A DNA stretch of 64,000 nt from Jaminaea rosea (lineage: Eukaryota > Basidiomycota > Exobasidiomycetes > Microstromatales). Below, piece by piece: positions 40,387 to 51,961 of this stretch. The number at the start of each line of letters is the position of its first letter. Position 1 is the first letter of the stretch. Under the pieces are notes generated by a model. That model was not told the DNA's origin, made no database searches, and was given only the letters and a program-made list of their open reading frames with translations. The position numbers and the translations under genes are program-made. The stretch lies in contig NW_020289975.1 in the NCBI RefSeq assembly GCF_003144245.1, positions 2,933,496-2,997,495 on the forward strand, in the 5' to 3' direction.

Positions 40387-42208
40387 ATGGTCCGCCTCCC
40401 GCGCGAGTCGCTCCTCTTCTCATCGCCAAACCACCTCTGTCTGGTCGATGTCGCCCATCCAAAGCCTTCAGCGCCCGTCGTGAGCCTCAAGCCGTCCTCT
40501 TCGACGCCTCCTCCAGCGCAATGCTTGTCCGTCGTTCCTCCTGACCCCTCGCGTGGTAGCCAAGGATTGGCAGCATGGGTCGACGGTCCGAAGCGCAATA
40601 TCATCTACGTCTCGCCTCTTTCCACGCCGACCTCCTCATCATCGTCAAGTAAACAGGCCTCGCCAACTGCAACACGCTGGCATCCCCCGCAACCGGTCTC
40701 CTCACTCTTGCTCAGCCCGGACGGACGCCTCCTCCTGGTAGGATGCGACGATGGGCGTGCCTACCTTTGGGAGGTGAGCAGCGGTCTGCTTAGAGCGACG
40801 TGGGAGCCACACTTTCGTGCTGTGTCAGCGATAGCATGGAGTGCTGATGGCGGGATGGTGGCTACGGGGAGTGAGGATGGCAGAGTGTGTGTTTGGAGTA
40901 TTGTAGGGTGAGTACGACTCAGGCTCGATCTGGGCTGGCCGAGCTCCTAGCTTACGCATGACCCTTTGCAGTCTCTACCATCCCTCTGGTCCCCATCCGC
41001 AACCCTACGCAACTCTCTCCTCCCACCTGCTCCCAATCACAGCCCTCTCCTTCTCCCCGGCAACATGCAATTCCACCCCTTCGCGCGCCCAACTTTGGTC
41101 GGCAAGCAAGGACGGGACAGTCAAGCTGTGGGATATGCGCAGCAGATCGCTGCTGGCGGATGTGGTTGATCCGGCAGGTATTGCAGCAGGAAGCGCGAAG
41201 GGTGGGGCATCTCCTGCGGTAGACGCTCTGGCAGTTGATCAGACGGGACGCTTTGCCTTCGTAGCGGCTGGTGGGCAAGTGAGTCGCATAGACGTCTACA
41301 AGAAGATCTCGGAGCCTTCCTTCGCAGCAGCAACAGCAGCATACGAGACTTTCGACCCCTCCTCCTCCTCTTCTGCAACCGCCTCGTCATCGCGAAGTAT
41401 CTCCCTCCCCACCAGCTCCGGTCGTCCAACGTCTCTCTGCGTCTTGCCCTCCTCTTGCACACTGGCAGTAGGAACTGCGCAGCCTTCCGCCTTGCTATTC
41501 GTGGATATCGCCTCCCGCCAGGTATTGCGGAGTGTTTCCCTCGCCGGGGAGGGGGCGACGGCAACCTCAGCAGCAGCAACGGGCGCTGTAGGAGTGACAA
41601 ACGTGGCGGGGATGTACAGGCCCAACGAGGACGAGAGGGGCGAGGGATTCGTGGCGAACAAGGCAGCAGCAGCCCCGAGGATCATTGCAGCCAAATTGGA
41701 TCGCGTCGTACGCTCGGCGGGCGGGGTTGGCGCTCATGGCGTCGAGGAGGGAGAGGAGGAAGACGATGAAGAGTACTGGGCTATCCTCCCTGACAGGTGG
41801 GACGCTCACATGGCTGAGGTCGCGCCCTCTGCGTATCCCGCCACCGCTGGAGCAGCAGCAGCAGCCTCCTCGGTACCTCAGACGAACGGAGCCGCGGCTT
41901 CGACTAGTGATACGGAGCTTCAGTCGCGTCTCAAAGCCTCAGAAACCCGTACGGCGCAATTGGAAGCGCAGGTCAGGCGAGCGGCCAAGTTGAATGACGA
42001 TTTGTGGGGAATGTTGGTCAAGGGAGGACATGTGAAGCAAGGCGAGCAAGCTGGCGCTGCGGCTGTGGCAGGGACTGAGAAGGGAAAGGGGGATGAAGAT
42101 GATGAGGAATCGGAGGTGGAAGAGGAGAAGGAAAAGGGCAAGACGACACGCGCCTCACGGTCCAAGGCAACCGCGGGTAAGGGGAAGCAAAAGCGGAAGC
42201 GCCACTGA
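40387..42208 (+). CDS. IPI3: WD-repeat protein, probable Ipi3/WDR18
   Basis: Exons 40387-40907 and 40972-42208; 64-nt intron, phase 2; 585 residues. WD40 strands: PVSSLLLSPDGRLLLVGCDDGRAYLWEV-like (~95-125), AVSAIAWSADGGMVATGSEDGRVCVW, then LWSASKDGTVKLWDMRSR. The C-terminal part has a short coiled coil (ELQSRLKASETRTAQLEAQV) and a strongly acidic then basic tail ending KGKQKRKRH, typical of nucleolar proteins. Overall layout fits Ipi3/WDR18 of the Rix1 complex, which acts in ITS2 processing and 60S pre-ribosome export. The assignment rests on domain order and tail, not on a unique motif; another ribosome-biogenesis WD protein is possible. Confidence 0.75.
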
Positions 42209-42394
42209 GGCGAGGTCACAAGGCGTTTGCTCAAATGGCGCACATATCGATCTACGCTCATCTTGCACGTCTGAGAGCGTTTCCATTTCGTTCCGAATCA
42301 AGCTACAGCACGATCCAACGCGATCGTTCAGAGGTAAGAAGAAAGTCGAGGCCAAGGTTCATTCGCCGATCAGCGACGCGTCGCGCTCCTGCCC

Positions 42395-45300
42395 TCACGC
42401 GTCCTTCCTGAGGCCCGCAGCAGCCGGCGGACTACTGCTCTTCCTCCTTCCAGCCCCGTAAGCCTGCGCAACCCCCTTCCTCGTCGTCTCATCATCGAAC
42501 ACCACCCTGCCCCCAATGAACGCATATGGGTAGTCCCGCTGGTACGCGTTGCACACCGTCTTCCTTCCCGCGACACAGGGAGTGCTCGCCCAGCTCCCAC
42601 CCAGGACAACATCGTGTCGCCCGTCGTGGAAATCGGCACTGTAACCCGGGTAGAGGATGGAGGGTACGAACCCTTCATGAGCGGAGAAGGCGGTACAGGT
42701 CCATTCCCACACACCGCCGTTGTGTCCGGGAAGACCGAGGGAGTTTGCGCCGCCTTTGGCTGTGATGTTGGTGGGGAGGGCGGCAGGGACCGGGTGCCAA
42801 TAGCGGAATCCGACGTTGCTGCCCGGTCGGTCCACGCAGTTGGGAGACGTGGCAGAGTCGAGGAAGCGACGGAGCTCGGCATGCGTAGGTAGACGTCCGC
42901 CTGCCCAAGCAGCGTAGCGACGTAGCTGTGCGCCTGAGCCCGTGACGGGCCAGAGGCGGGCGACGGTAGCCAGGGGCACGGGGCCGTAGATGGTGCGGAC
43001 ATTGTAGTCATGGCTGGACTTGCTGCCGGTGCCGGTTGCCTTGATCCAGGAAGGGGGAACGTCCTGCTCCTGATAGCCGGTGGCGGCAACGAAGCGCAAG
43101 TACTGCTCGTTGGTGACCGGGCTGGCCGTGATACTGAAGGCCTTGGTCTGCTCCTTGCGCGCGGGCTGCTCGTTGTCCCACCCGAACTCCGGGTTGCCCA
43201 GCTGCGCATTGAGGGCTCGCACATCCTTAGAGGGAGCTTTCGTCTCGAAGTCTGTGTCGCGGCGGTCATCATCATCGTGACCGATCACCACGGTGTCGGC
43301 CTTGAAGTTGACGAGAGCGTTGCGCTCTTCCTCGCCTCCCTGTCGAGCGTCTTCCTTCTCCCACTGGCGAGTAAGAGACGCCCAGTCCGGCTGCGAGAAG
43401 CCGACGGGAGGTAACGTCTCGTCGCTCTGTGCCAGCATGTAGAGCAGTGTCTCCTGATGCAAGTCGATGTGCTCCTGCACCATCTTGATGCACCTCGCGA
43501 CATGCCTGTTCAATGTGCGCTTCCCGCTCGCGAAATCAGCATAGATTCCCACGAGCCTGTCCATCACCTTCTCCCTGTACGCCAAGATCTCTTCGACCTT
43601 TGGCCAGTCCTCCTCCGACTGAGGCACCTCGCTGTGCGAGTGGCACTGCGTGGGATCGTCGACGTGTGGGTCGATGCCGCGCTCGAAGATCTTGTTGTAG
43701 TATGCGTCAAGGGGCTCAAGGTCGGGAAGAACCTTCAACAGGAGGATGTCCACGAAAGCGGGAATGTGCCCGAGGTAGAAGAGGCAGATGTGACGCAGGT
43801 CGATTGGTTTGACGTGGAGCCTGGTGAGCAAAGGGGGAGCAAGAAGGTCAGTTGAAGGCGATCTCTTCGTATTCATGGAGGTGGTGCGCGTGCTCACATT
43901 CGGCGAGAGATCATCGTCAGGGTAATCACGTCCCAGCTTCGCCAGCTCGACTCCCTGGGCACGAAGAGGGCACGAAGAGGGCACGAAGAGGGCACGAAGA
44001 GGGCGCGAAGAGGGCGCGAAGAGGGCGCGAAGAGGGCGCGAAGAGGGCGCGAAGAGGGCGCGAAGAGGGAAGCGATGGGTCAGCGTGTGCCTACGTATGA
44101 CGCGTGCCGCCTCTGACTTACCACTCGTCGAGCGAGGGCATCCCCCAGGACCCCCAAGCCTCATGAGGCTTGGGCGGCCCACCAACACTGAATGCGCTGG
44201 ACCCTCCATCAGCGTCAAACTCGTGCGACCCATTACTGTTATGAGCCTCCTGCACCGACAAGCCCTTGCCGACTTGCTCGCGCCATCCAGTCAAGAGGCG
44301 CGTCGACTGGAAATGGAAGGGAGTCTTCTCCACCAGCCAGAGGTCGTAACGCTCATCGTCATCGGTCCATTTCTGGACGACGCGCAGACCAGCATGATCG
44401 AGGGAGTCGAGAGTCTCACGCTCAGCGTACTTGTAGCTGCGCTCTACGTGGATGAGCTCGCCTTCCTCCAGCTCGACCGTCTCGCCGTCTGGGAGGGTGA
44501 GGAGTTGCGTCAGGAGAGAGCGATAGTAGCTTTCGTGACGACCCTCGACATCGTTGTATCGATCATGATACTCGAACCTCGCGGGGTCAATCACCCCTTG
44601 GCCGCCCAGAACGCGGTCGGCGTGCTTGAGCCCATTCATGACGAATGAGGCTGTCAAGCCCTTAGGGTCGTTGTACGCCAGCTCGATGTCCCTCGCAGCG
44701 TTGCGGCGGTCAATGCCGATGAGCATCTTGTCACCGGCTCGCATCGACTTGTCGGCCATGGACTTGAGGAACTCAGCACCATCACGGCGTTCGAAGTTAC
44801 CAATCGATGAGCCCAGCCAGAGGAAGACGCGACGCCCATCCCCGAGCCCGCCGTCGGCGATGTGCTCGAGCCCTTTGTCGTACGTGGCCCACAGGCCGTT
44901 GATGGCTACCTTTCCATCGAGGATGGTCCACTCATCGCTGACGCAGGCCTCCTCCTTTCCTTGACCTCCACTCGTGCTCGAGCCCAGCTGCGAGCGGAGG
45001 TCGTGCAACGTGCGTACAAGCTCAGACTTGTCCAAGTCCAAAGCATAGTATCGCACGGGGTCCTGCTTCTTCAGCCCGGGCAGCTCGCCCAGACCACGAA
45101 GCAGGTGAATGGTCTTGCGCAGCGAGCCGGCGCCAAGCTCTACGACGGCGGCTCCGGCAGCTGGTGAGCCACCAGAGCCGCAATCGTCGAGACCGTGCTC
45201 CGAGTTGACGCCGCCGTTGTGACGGCCAACGGTAAAGTCGCCCCACTTCTCTTTGAGGGTGCGATACTCTTCGAAGTGGAGACCGTCGAATACGGGGACC

Positions 45301-45992
45301 TATGAGCGCGTGGGTCGGGGGAGTGTCAGCATGGTCGCCCATCAGCCTCGCCTTCATGTGCGGCACACGCACATCCTTGTCGTCCTTGTTGTGCTCGTGC
45401 TTCTTCTTGTCCTCGCGCTCGAAGTCCTGCTCGCTGAGTGCTTCGCGGAGCATCTGCAACGTCTCCTCAGTCTGATGACCGAAGAGACGCAAGGCAATCT
45501 CGCGGCCATGCTTCTCCAAAATTGTCTTCTCGGCCTTCCAGAGGTAGTACTCGGGTACCTCGACCATCTGTACGGAGGTGCAAGGGCGGGTCAGCATAGG
45601 GTCATCCACTCCTTGCGCCCTGCCACTCTCCTGCTCACCTGATCGTAGATCTTCAAGCCGGCCTCGTCATATAGCAGCGTGGTAGGCAATGTCTTCCTGT
45701 ACGCCCACTCCACATCTTCTGCGCGGTCGGTGCTGCCAGGCACCGTAAGCGTGGCGTGGCCCTTGAGTCCAGCAATGACCTGACGCTTGAGCTCCTCAGC
45801 CTGGCCCTCACGATCTTGTTCGGGAGATCCAGATTGGAGGTCTACTACGGGCGGCTCCTCCTGCGCAGTACCATTGGTTCCAGCCACCTTGGACGGGACG
45901 CTACTGTTAGGCCCCGTCTTGAGCGACTTGGCGGCCGGTGGAGCCGTAGGCGTCGGTGCCGCCGACTCTACTGTCGTGGCGATGGGTGCCAT
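42395..45992 (-). CDS. EGT1: Ergothioneine biosynthesis protein Egt1
   Basis: Exons 45639-45992, 45373-45567, 44122-45299, 43898-43954, 42395-43820; introns 71, 73, 167 and 77 nt; 1069 residues. Bifunctional enzyme making ergothioneine from histidine: an N-terminal EgtD-like SAM-dependent histidine trimethyltransferase (LLYDEAGLKIYDQ, VELGAGSLRKT, LWLGSSIGNFER) and a C-terminal EgtB-like iron sulfoxide synthase. The DinB-type half has the HX3HXE iron motif at His712, His716, Glu718 (HIDLHQE); the FGE-sulfatase half includes GGRLPTHAELRRFL, GGVWEWT and GGSW. The 57-nt exon must be read as ESSWRSWDVITLTMISRR, joining LDEW to MLHVKPIDLRHICLFYLGH, which matches fungal Egt1. The third intron is swollen by an 11-bp minisatellite. 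Confidence 0.95.
43958..44067. repeat. 11-bp minisatellite, 10 units, in EGT1 intron 3
   Basis: Four units GGCACGAAGAG followed by six units GGCGCGAAGAG on the plus strand, head to tail with no gaps. On the coding strand the array is CCTCTTCGCGC, a pyrimidine-rich block ending beside the acceptor CAG at 43955-43957. It accounts for 110 of the 167 intron bases. Confidence 0.95.
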
Positions 45993-46781
45993 GATGCGTA
46001 GATGAGAGAATGAGATGGTTGGATGGTTATGGTCAGGAAGACACAACAAAGCTGGCTGAGAGAGAGAGAGTCTCTTGGCTTAAGACATCACCCCCACACT
46101 TGAACCAAATGGTCCCGCTCTCGTCCCTGGCGCAGCATCATCACTGTCGTTTGGCCGACTCAAGTCACTCAAGCCCCCGCACGGGCCCTGGTTCTCGACC
46201 CAGTGACAAGGGTCCTTGTCCCACTCCTCTTCTTCCTAGCCGCCGACGTCGCCGCCCCGCGGTCGCCGTGCCGTCCGTTTTGCTTCCTCAGCTGCCAGAA
46301 AAGTGCCCGCGAATTCAGGCACTGCGCCACTCTTTGCGCAGAGTCGAGTCTATTCCGCCTGCCCTATGACCACGTACGACAGCCACGACAGTAGCCTGGC
46401 GCCTGGTGGAGGCGAGGCCGGCAACTCGCATCTGGAAGTCAATTCATTTGGGGACCATCAGCGCGGCGCAGCTCTCGCAGAGAGAGAGAGAGAGAGGAGA
46501 AAGGGGTAGTATTCGTCTTCGTGAGATGAGAGAACATAGATGGAGGGGTGAAAGGAGGGCAGCCGGCGCTGCCGTCCTGGCCAGCTCGGAACGTCGAGCG
46601 CTGTGGAACGAGCAACGCGTGGAGCGCGACGATTCGACGCCACGGTCGAGTCTGCGGTGTACCATAAGATCACTCGTACTTGACGGCTTGAGCGTCGCTC
46701 CTCAAGGACGCGCAGGACCTGTGGGAAATGCATTACGATGTCAGTATCATCATATGCTCCTCGCTGCGCAGGTCGAAGCTC
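45993..46781. other. Intergenic upstream of EGT1
   Basis: 789 bp between the EGT1 start and the 3' end of the next minus-strand gene. It includes a GAGAGAGAGAG run (46057-46068) and another near 46480-46495. No gene supported. Confidence 0.5.
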
Positions 46782-47798
46782 TCACTGGCCAGGGCCGAAC
46801 GGATTGTCCCACTGTGCAGCAATGCTCAATCCATAGACGTTCTTGAATGTCATGGCCGACGGCAGTGAGGGAAAGAGCACTGCAGTGCGGTGTCGTGCGC
46901 GACAAGTAAGCAACATTGCCCTTCTGAGTGAGCTGTACCGCCTCGTTCGCCTCCCGACACTCACCCTGTACCGTGCTGCCCTTGACTCTGAACGGGTGAG
47001 CATATGTCTCATCAAAGTAGAAAGTCTGCTTTGTGCACGTTGGGATATCCGTATGCTCGTACGGGGCACTGAGCACGCCTTTGAAGAATTTCGGATGGAT
47101 CGACTTTCTGTTACTGCTGCCAGCCCTGCTGAAGATGGCATTCACCACCGGCGAGTCTGGAGTGGGCAGACCGAGCAGGCCGTCGAGCTTGACGCCGACG
47201 TCCACGCTCAAGCTCATTTGTCCGCCCCCGATGGACTTGTACGCGGCATCGGGAGGGTCGAAGTTAGCAAGGACCATGTTGTTGAGTTGTTGAAGGGTAC
47301 CAGCTAGGGCAGGAACGAGCTGAGAGATGTAGATCACCGTCGGGATGCGAGTAAAGGCTGTGCTGCCGTCATTGCTGGCGTCGACGAAAGGGAGCAGTGT
47401 CCGTTGGATCTGCGGAGGAAGAAGGGATGTCCGATTTTTAGCACAGCTCGGTGTGAGAGTGACAGCGAGCTGATACTCACTACGAGGTTGGGAATGGTCA
47501 CACCAACCTGCCTGATGTCGTGCTGCAGTCCGCCATACAGGATGAGGGGATGCTCGTCTTCCTTCAGGTACCCTGCAGGCAAGCCGCGTACGGGCAGCAG
47601 CTTATGCCCATTGGCCATCGACTGAGCGAGACTCTTCTTGATCGGCAGGGCGAAGGCCGTCAGGTTCCATGAGGCCGTCTGGCCTACCGGGTCAGAGGGG
47701 TAAATGGTGTTGGGTGCCTGGCGGGACGCGAAGGGCGTGTGTGAAAGAGCTATCGCCGCGGTGGCGAGCGAGAGAAGGGAGAGGATGGAGGGAAGCAT
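46782..47798 (-). CDS. Secreted protein of unknown function
   Basis: Exons 47481-47798, 46965-47409, 46782-46879; introns 71 nt (phase 0) and 85 nt (phase 1); 286 residues. ATG at 47798 begins a signal peptide (MLPSILSLLSLATAAIALS), followed by FASRQ, a possible processing site. The body is globular rather than repetitive: ASWNLTAFALPIKKSLAQSM, VTIPNLVIQRTLLPFVD, GGQMSLSVDVGVKLDGLLGL, CTKQTFYFDETYAHPF. The last exon gives MTFKNVYGLSIAAQWDNPF; without the last splice the frame would run on to 46750 with unconvincing sequence. I do not recognise the family. Context gives no clue: Egt1 lies downstream and a low-complexity protein upstream. Secretion is well supported by the signal peptide. Confidence 0.72.
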
Positions 47799-47873
47799 GC
47801 CGGGAGAGAGATGGGCTGGATCGTGATGGTGCGCTCACAATAGGATGGCAGGGCGAAGGCAGGCTATATAGCA

Positions 47874-47881
47874 ACTGCCTG
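47874..47881 (-). promoter_or_regulatory. TATA box (CTATATAG)
   Basis: A palindromic CTATATAG lies 76 nt before the ATG at 47798. Position and sequence fit a core promoter TATA element for the secreted-protein gene. Confidence 0.55.
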
Positions 47882-48742
47882 AGATGCTCACGACCCCAAT
47901 CACCCTCAGCGGTTCAACATCTCGCACCTCGAACCTCGGCGAAGATGTTAATCGAACCGCAAGCGCTCCTTGCGCTCCTTCCCTCCCCGCCAAAGTTATG
48001 AGACAATTGCTGACAGAGAACGGGGCTCGATCTCGTATTAACTTCGCCCTCTGATGACCCCGCTACGCGCCCGGACCGCTCGTGCCGTAGAGCCGGTCCG
48101 AGCTTAGCCTTTTCTGTGCATACAGTACCGCAGCGCAGGTGCAAGAAATTGGGGATGGGGGCATAGAGAAGGGGCTCCAGCGCGTGTGCATCTCCTCTCT
48201 ACTCTACATTAGCTTGCTCTGGCTTAGCGTAGAAGCTGGGCAGGGGGATTCAGGCAAGATGTCACGGCTTGCGACTCCGGTTTCCGATCGCACGGCGGGA
48301 CATTAGGGATAGCGGGGTGAAGCAGTTTGCGAAGCTGTTCTAATGAGCACGAAAGTACCGCTTGCTCACCCGGATTTTGGAGGCAATGGGCGAGCCGAGG
48401 GCGGCAGGTGTCATGCGATGAATCATCTAATCGACGACCTTTACGACCCGTGGCGGGGTGAGTGAGCACAGGAGGCAAGAAGAGCGTGACGAAAACGATG
48501 CGCGCAGACGAATGAAGGCAAGACGAGTGGAGAGGATCAACTATCGAGATTGCGTCTTTGTGTGTTTGCCTCAGTCTTGTCTGCCTATCTGTCGGTGAAG
48601 CGTGGAAGAAGAGGGAGAAGCTTTGAACATGGATCGAAAAGTGGGTGCGAAATAAAGGATGCGAAAGGCGTGTCAGGTGAGAAGGTGGGGGAAAGTGTCC
48701 ATTGGTGAAAAGTGCATGGTCGATCGGCGACGGTGAAGACGA

Positions 48743-48780
<38 letters not shown>

Positions 48781-48808
48781 TCGGGCGGGGAGCCGGGATG
48801 ACGCGGGC
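47882..48808. other. Intergenic with (GAC)n run
   Basis: About 0.9 kb between two minus-strand genes. Only short, composition-driven open frames are present. The right end contains the GAC triplet run described separately, probably in the 3' UTR of the following gene. Confidence 0.5.
48744..48780. repeat. (GAC)12 triplet run
   Basis: About twelve GAC units, 30 nt downstream of the stop of the Pro/Gln/Gly-rich protein gene. An open frame reading it as poly-Arg on the minus strand is an artefact of the repeat. Confidence 0.9.
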
Positions 48809-50151
48809 TTAGAATCTTCTAATCGGCTGTTGTTGCTGCCCACCATAGCCCTGCTGCGGTGGAGCCCTGAATCCTCCCGCACCGCCGCCACCGCCGTACC
48901 CTCCCCCTCCCTGCTGAGGAGGCGGCGGCCTCGATCCACCGTATCCCTGCTGTGGTGGTGGCCTCGACTGTTGGAAGCCAGCGGGCGGATGCTGCCCTCC
49001 ATATCCACCCTGCTGTTGCGGGGGCGGTCGTGCCGCGTAGGCCATGTTCTGCTGCTGTGGGTAGCCTCGCGGGTCTGCTGGGCCTGCTCCCGGCCGAGGG
49101 TTGGAGTAGCTGCGCGGCGGTACGGCTCCGTTGGCTCCGTTGGGTTGAAGACCACCACCACCACCGCCGCCGCCATTGCCGTATGGGCTTGGCCCATTAG
49201 GACGACCGTTCATCGGCGCTCCATTCGGTCGAGGTGCCGGACCACCCATCCCTGCCAGTCTACCTCCATTAGGCGCTTGCACTCCTCCACCTGCCGGCCT
49301 GCCACCAGCAGTAGGCCTCGAGCTCGGCACGGCTGCCATCCTGGATGGGGATCCCCCACTAGCTGCGGCACTCTTCTCCGCCGCCTTGATAATCTCCTCA
49401 TCCAGCACGTTGAGAGCAGCACACAGCACGATCCACTCGACCATATCCTCGTTCCCCTCGCCCAGCGTTTGCCAAACGGCCTTCTCCTCCGGGCTCTTCC
49501 CCGTAATCGTGACCCTAGTTCCTCCTCCTCCCCCACCTCCCCCGCTTGAGGAGCCCTGCGTCGCATTCTTCTGGATCTTGCCAAACTCGATTCGCTTAGG
49601 CGGGATAAGATGTCCCGCGTACGTGAAGTAGAACATGGTCCAATAGGGAGCGTTAGGGTTTGGCTTGGAGATCTGAAAGAGTGGTTGCTCGTGGCCGGGA
49701 GCGTCGGGGTTGGGGAGGGTGAGCTTGTACACGGGGGCGTTGATGCCCGTGTTGGTGATGGACCACTTGAGGTTGCGCGACGCCTCGCAGCGCACTGAAC
49801 GATCTCGATTCGGGTCGTTGCTGTGTCCTGGATCAGATGCTTGACCACCAGGACCGCGCGAGCCGGGGGGAGGGACCATCTTGGCTACGCATAGGTCGCC
49901 TTGTGGGGAGGGGGTGAGGAGGTACGTCTCTTTGTTGAAGTTGGTGTGGATGTAGCTGTACAGGGTGTGGTGCGGTTGGCCGTGTGGGGTTACTATGAGG
50001 GTTGGGAGGTGGTTGGGGATCGGGGCATGATTGGGAGACGTGAAGACTGAGTAGGACGCTGCGAGCGGGAGAAGAGGGGGGATGGATGAGATAGATGTTG
50101 TTAGCGGCTGCCACAACAGCCAGGCTGTAGCTACGTCTACTCACCTGACAT
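48809..50151 (-). CDS. Pro/Gln/Gly-rich protein with conserved N-domain
   Basis: Model: a 7-nt first coding exon ATGTCAG (50145-50151), an 86-nt intron (GTGAGT...TCGCAG), and exon 48809-50058; 418 residues. Residues ~1-210 look globular: SYSVFTSPNHAPIPNHLPTL, RNLKWSITNTGINAPVYKLT, PLFQISKPNPNAPYWTMFYF, and AVWQTLGEGNEDMVEWIVLC, a beta-rich pattern that could be a PH-like or tubby-like fold. The rest is low complexity: Ser/Ala, then Pro/Asn/Gly and repeated QQGYGG and RPPPQQ phrases ending QQQQPIRRF, prion-like in composition. I do not recognise the family. The start in a microexon is supported because the frame upstream of 50058 lacks a better ATG and the splice signals are canonical. Confidence 0.7.
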
Positions 50152-50962
50152 CTTGGCGGCGATTGCGACGTCAGCGCCGCGATGTGGTGATGGATGCTCG
50201 GCGAGGTTGTCGAGGACGAGGACGAGTCGGACGAGGGTTCAGGGGCAAGCAATCGTACAATCAATGAGCCGCCCTTGTTTGTCGTTGCGCAAGCTAATGA
50301 GGGTGAAAGGACGCGCGGATGATAATGTTGATCAAACCACGCTGTGATAGCCGTCAAGGGATGAAGAGGAATCTGCGCTGCGGATGCTGTTTTGGGTGTG
50401 TCGTTGGTAGTGATGATGGTTGATTGAGAGAGGCGTTTCTTGGCTTCGCTGCATATAGAACGACGGAGCGAGCCAGTTGAGACGGCCGACAGGCAGGCAG
50501 GCAGGCAGGCGGGCAGGCAGGCGTGGGCAGCAGGGAGGCAGCCAAGGCGGAGGCGGGCAGCGGGCAAGGCGCGGCTCAAAGTAGAGGCGGCTCCACGGGC
50601 GCGAGAGCAAGCAGACGGATGCCCAGCCCAGCCAGGAGCCAGGGGCTAAAGCCGCCCTCATCAACCTCCTCCTACTGCAGCACCAGTCGAGGTTCCTTGG
50701 CGCGAAAAGGAGGCAATGCCTGCGGGGGAGGAGGAAGGCCAATAATAGGAGGCAGCAGCAGGCAAGTCATGCTCTGATATCATCGTCATTAGGCACACGC
50801 AGCGGCGAGGGGTCACACGAGCTGCGCTCACGTTCTGCTGTAAAATCGCTCTGCTCATTGAATCGAGACGACGATGTAGGAGGGACAAAAAAGTACATGA
50901 GGATCATCGCATCGAGCCGACAAGCATTGCTGGCGCTGGCAAACGCCGTAACACCCGCACGC
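50152..50962. other. Spacer with (AGGC)n repeat
   Basis: 811 bp between the start of the Pro/Gln/Gly-rich gene and the 3' end of RPS13. The tetranucleotide run at 50491-50522 (about eight AGGC units, one changed) is the only structure seen. No supported gene. Confidence 0.55.
50491..50522. repeat. (AGGC)8 microsatellite
   Basis: About eight AGGC units, one altered to GGGC, upstream of the Pro/Gln/Gly-rich gene. Confidence 0.9.
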
Positions 50963-51660
50963 TTAGGCGACGAGGGTGGAAGCGGTGGCAGCCTCGTACT
51001 TGAAGGTGGGAGGGACAGCACCGACGCGCTTGTAGTAGCGGGCGAGGCGGTGGATACGCGACTCGATGAGAATAAGGCGGAACTGTGGGCGTGAGCGGGG
51101 CAAAAGAAGGTTAGATGCTGGCTAGCTGAATGTCGAGTGTCAGAATGGGCTCGACTCACCTTGGAGTCCATGTCCTTCCTGTTCCTCTCAAGGTGCTTGC
51201 GGACCGAGACGGCCTTCTTGATGAGGTGGTACAGGTCCTCGGGGATGCTGGGAGCGAGGCCCTCCGACTTGAGGATACGGAGGATCTGCGAGGGGGCGGT
51301 GAGAAATGAGAAAAGTCAGTCTTGTATTCACTCTCTCGGCTCTGTCCCTAGCCGCCCGCACGCACCTTGTTACCAGTGACGAATCGGACCTGGCCAATGC
51401 CCTGCGAGTCACGGAGCTGGACACCGATCTGCGAAGGGGTGAGACCCTTGCGTGCCAGCTTGAAGATCTGGGTAGAGACCTCCTCAGGGGTGGTCTTGAG
51501 CCACGAGGGGGCAGAGCGCTTGTAGGGCAGAGCGCTCGAGGCGATACCCTTTCCGTTGGCTGCGAGTGGGAGAGGGTAAGATGATGATGATGATGAGCAG
51601 GGGCGCTCACGCTGCCAGATAGGTTGGTGTCTACGCCAACTCACAGTGCATGCGACCCAT
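50963..51660 (-). CDS. RPS13: 40S ribosomal protein S13 (uS15)
   Basis: Exons 51645-51660, 51366-51559, 51160-51285, 50963-51082; introns 85, 80 and 77 nt; 151 residues, the usual eukaryotic length. Starts [20 protein letters not shown] and ends [14 protein letters not shown], both diagnostic. Core: [67 protein letters not shown], and [13 protein letters not shown]. Small-subunit protein binding 18S rRNA in the platform. The first coding exon is only 16 nt. A probable 5'-UTR intron lies upstream (see the feature at 51962). Faces RPS30 across 1.29 kb. Confidence 0.97.
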
Positions 51661-51961
51661 GTTGGCTTTTTGAGGAAAAAGAGGGTCGAGCGGGTAACGA
51701 AGAGCAGCAATCAAGTCAGCTCAAGTCGCTCCCTTGAGAGTCCGGGTCATTCATCCAAATGGGACGTGCTGCGAGGCTACGCTCATTGGTCGAAGCCAGG
51801 CTGCCATTTGCTGAGCGTGGCCAGACCGCAAGTCGAGCTGTGATCAGCCGTCGATGACGATGACGATGTGATGGTCCGCAGAGCCTTTGCTCCCTCATGG
51901 CAGTCCTTCGCAGCACGTCCTCCAATTCTCTCCTTCCAACTTTCTCTGCATGTATGCTCAC

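Noticed and set aside
42395-44233. Long frame giving the sulfoxide synthase an Arg/Pro/Leu-repeat N-terminus
   Set aside because: The repeat part is intronic; canonical splice sites and Egt1 conservation support a 57-nt exon in another frame.
48673-49197. Open frame with a long poly-Arg run
   Set aside because: The run is the (GAC)n repeat read on the other strand, and the frame is a shadow of the Pro/Gln/Gly-rich gene.
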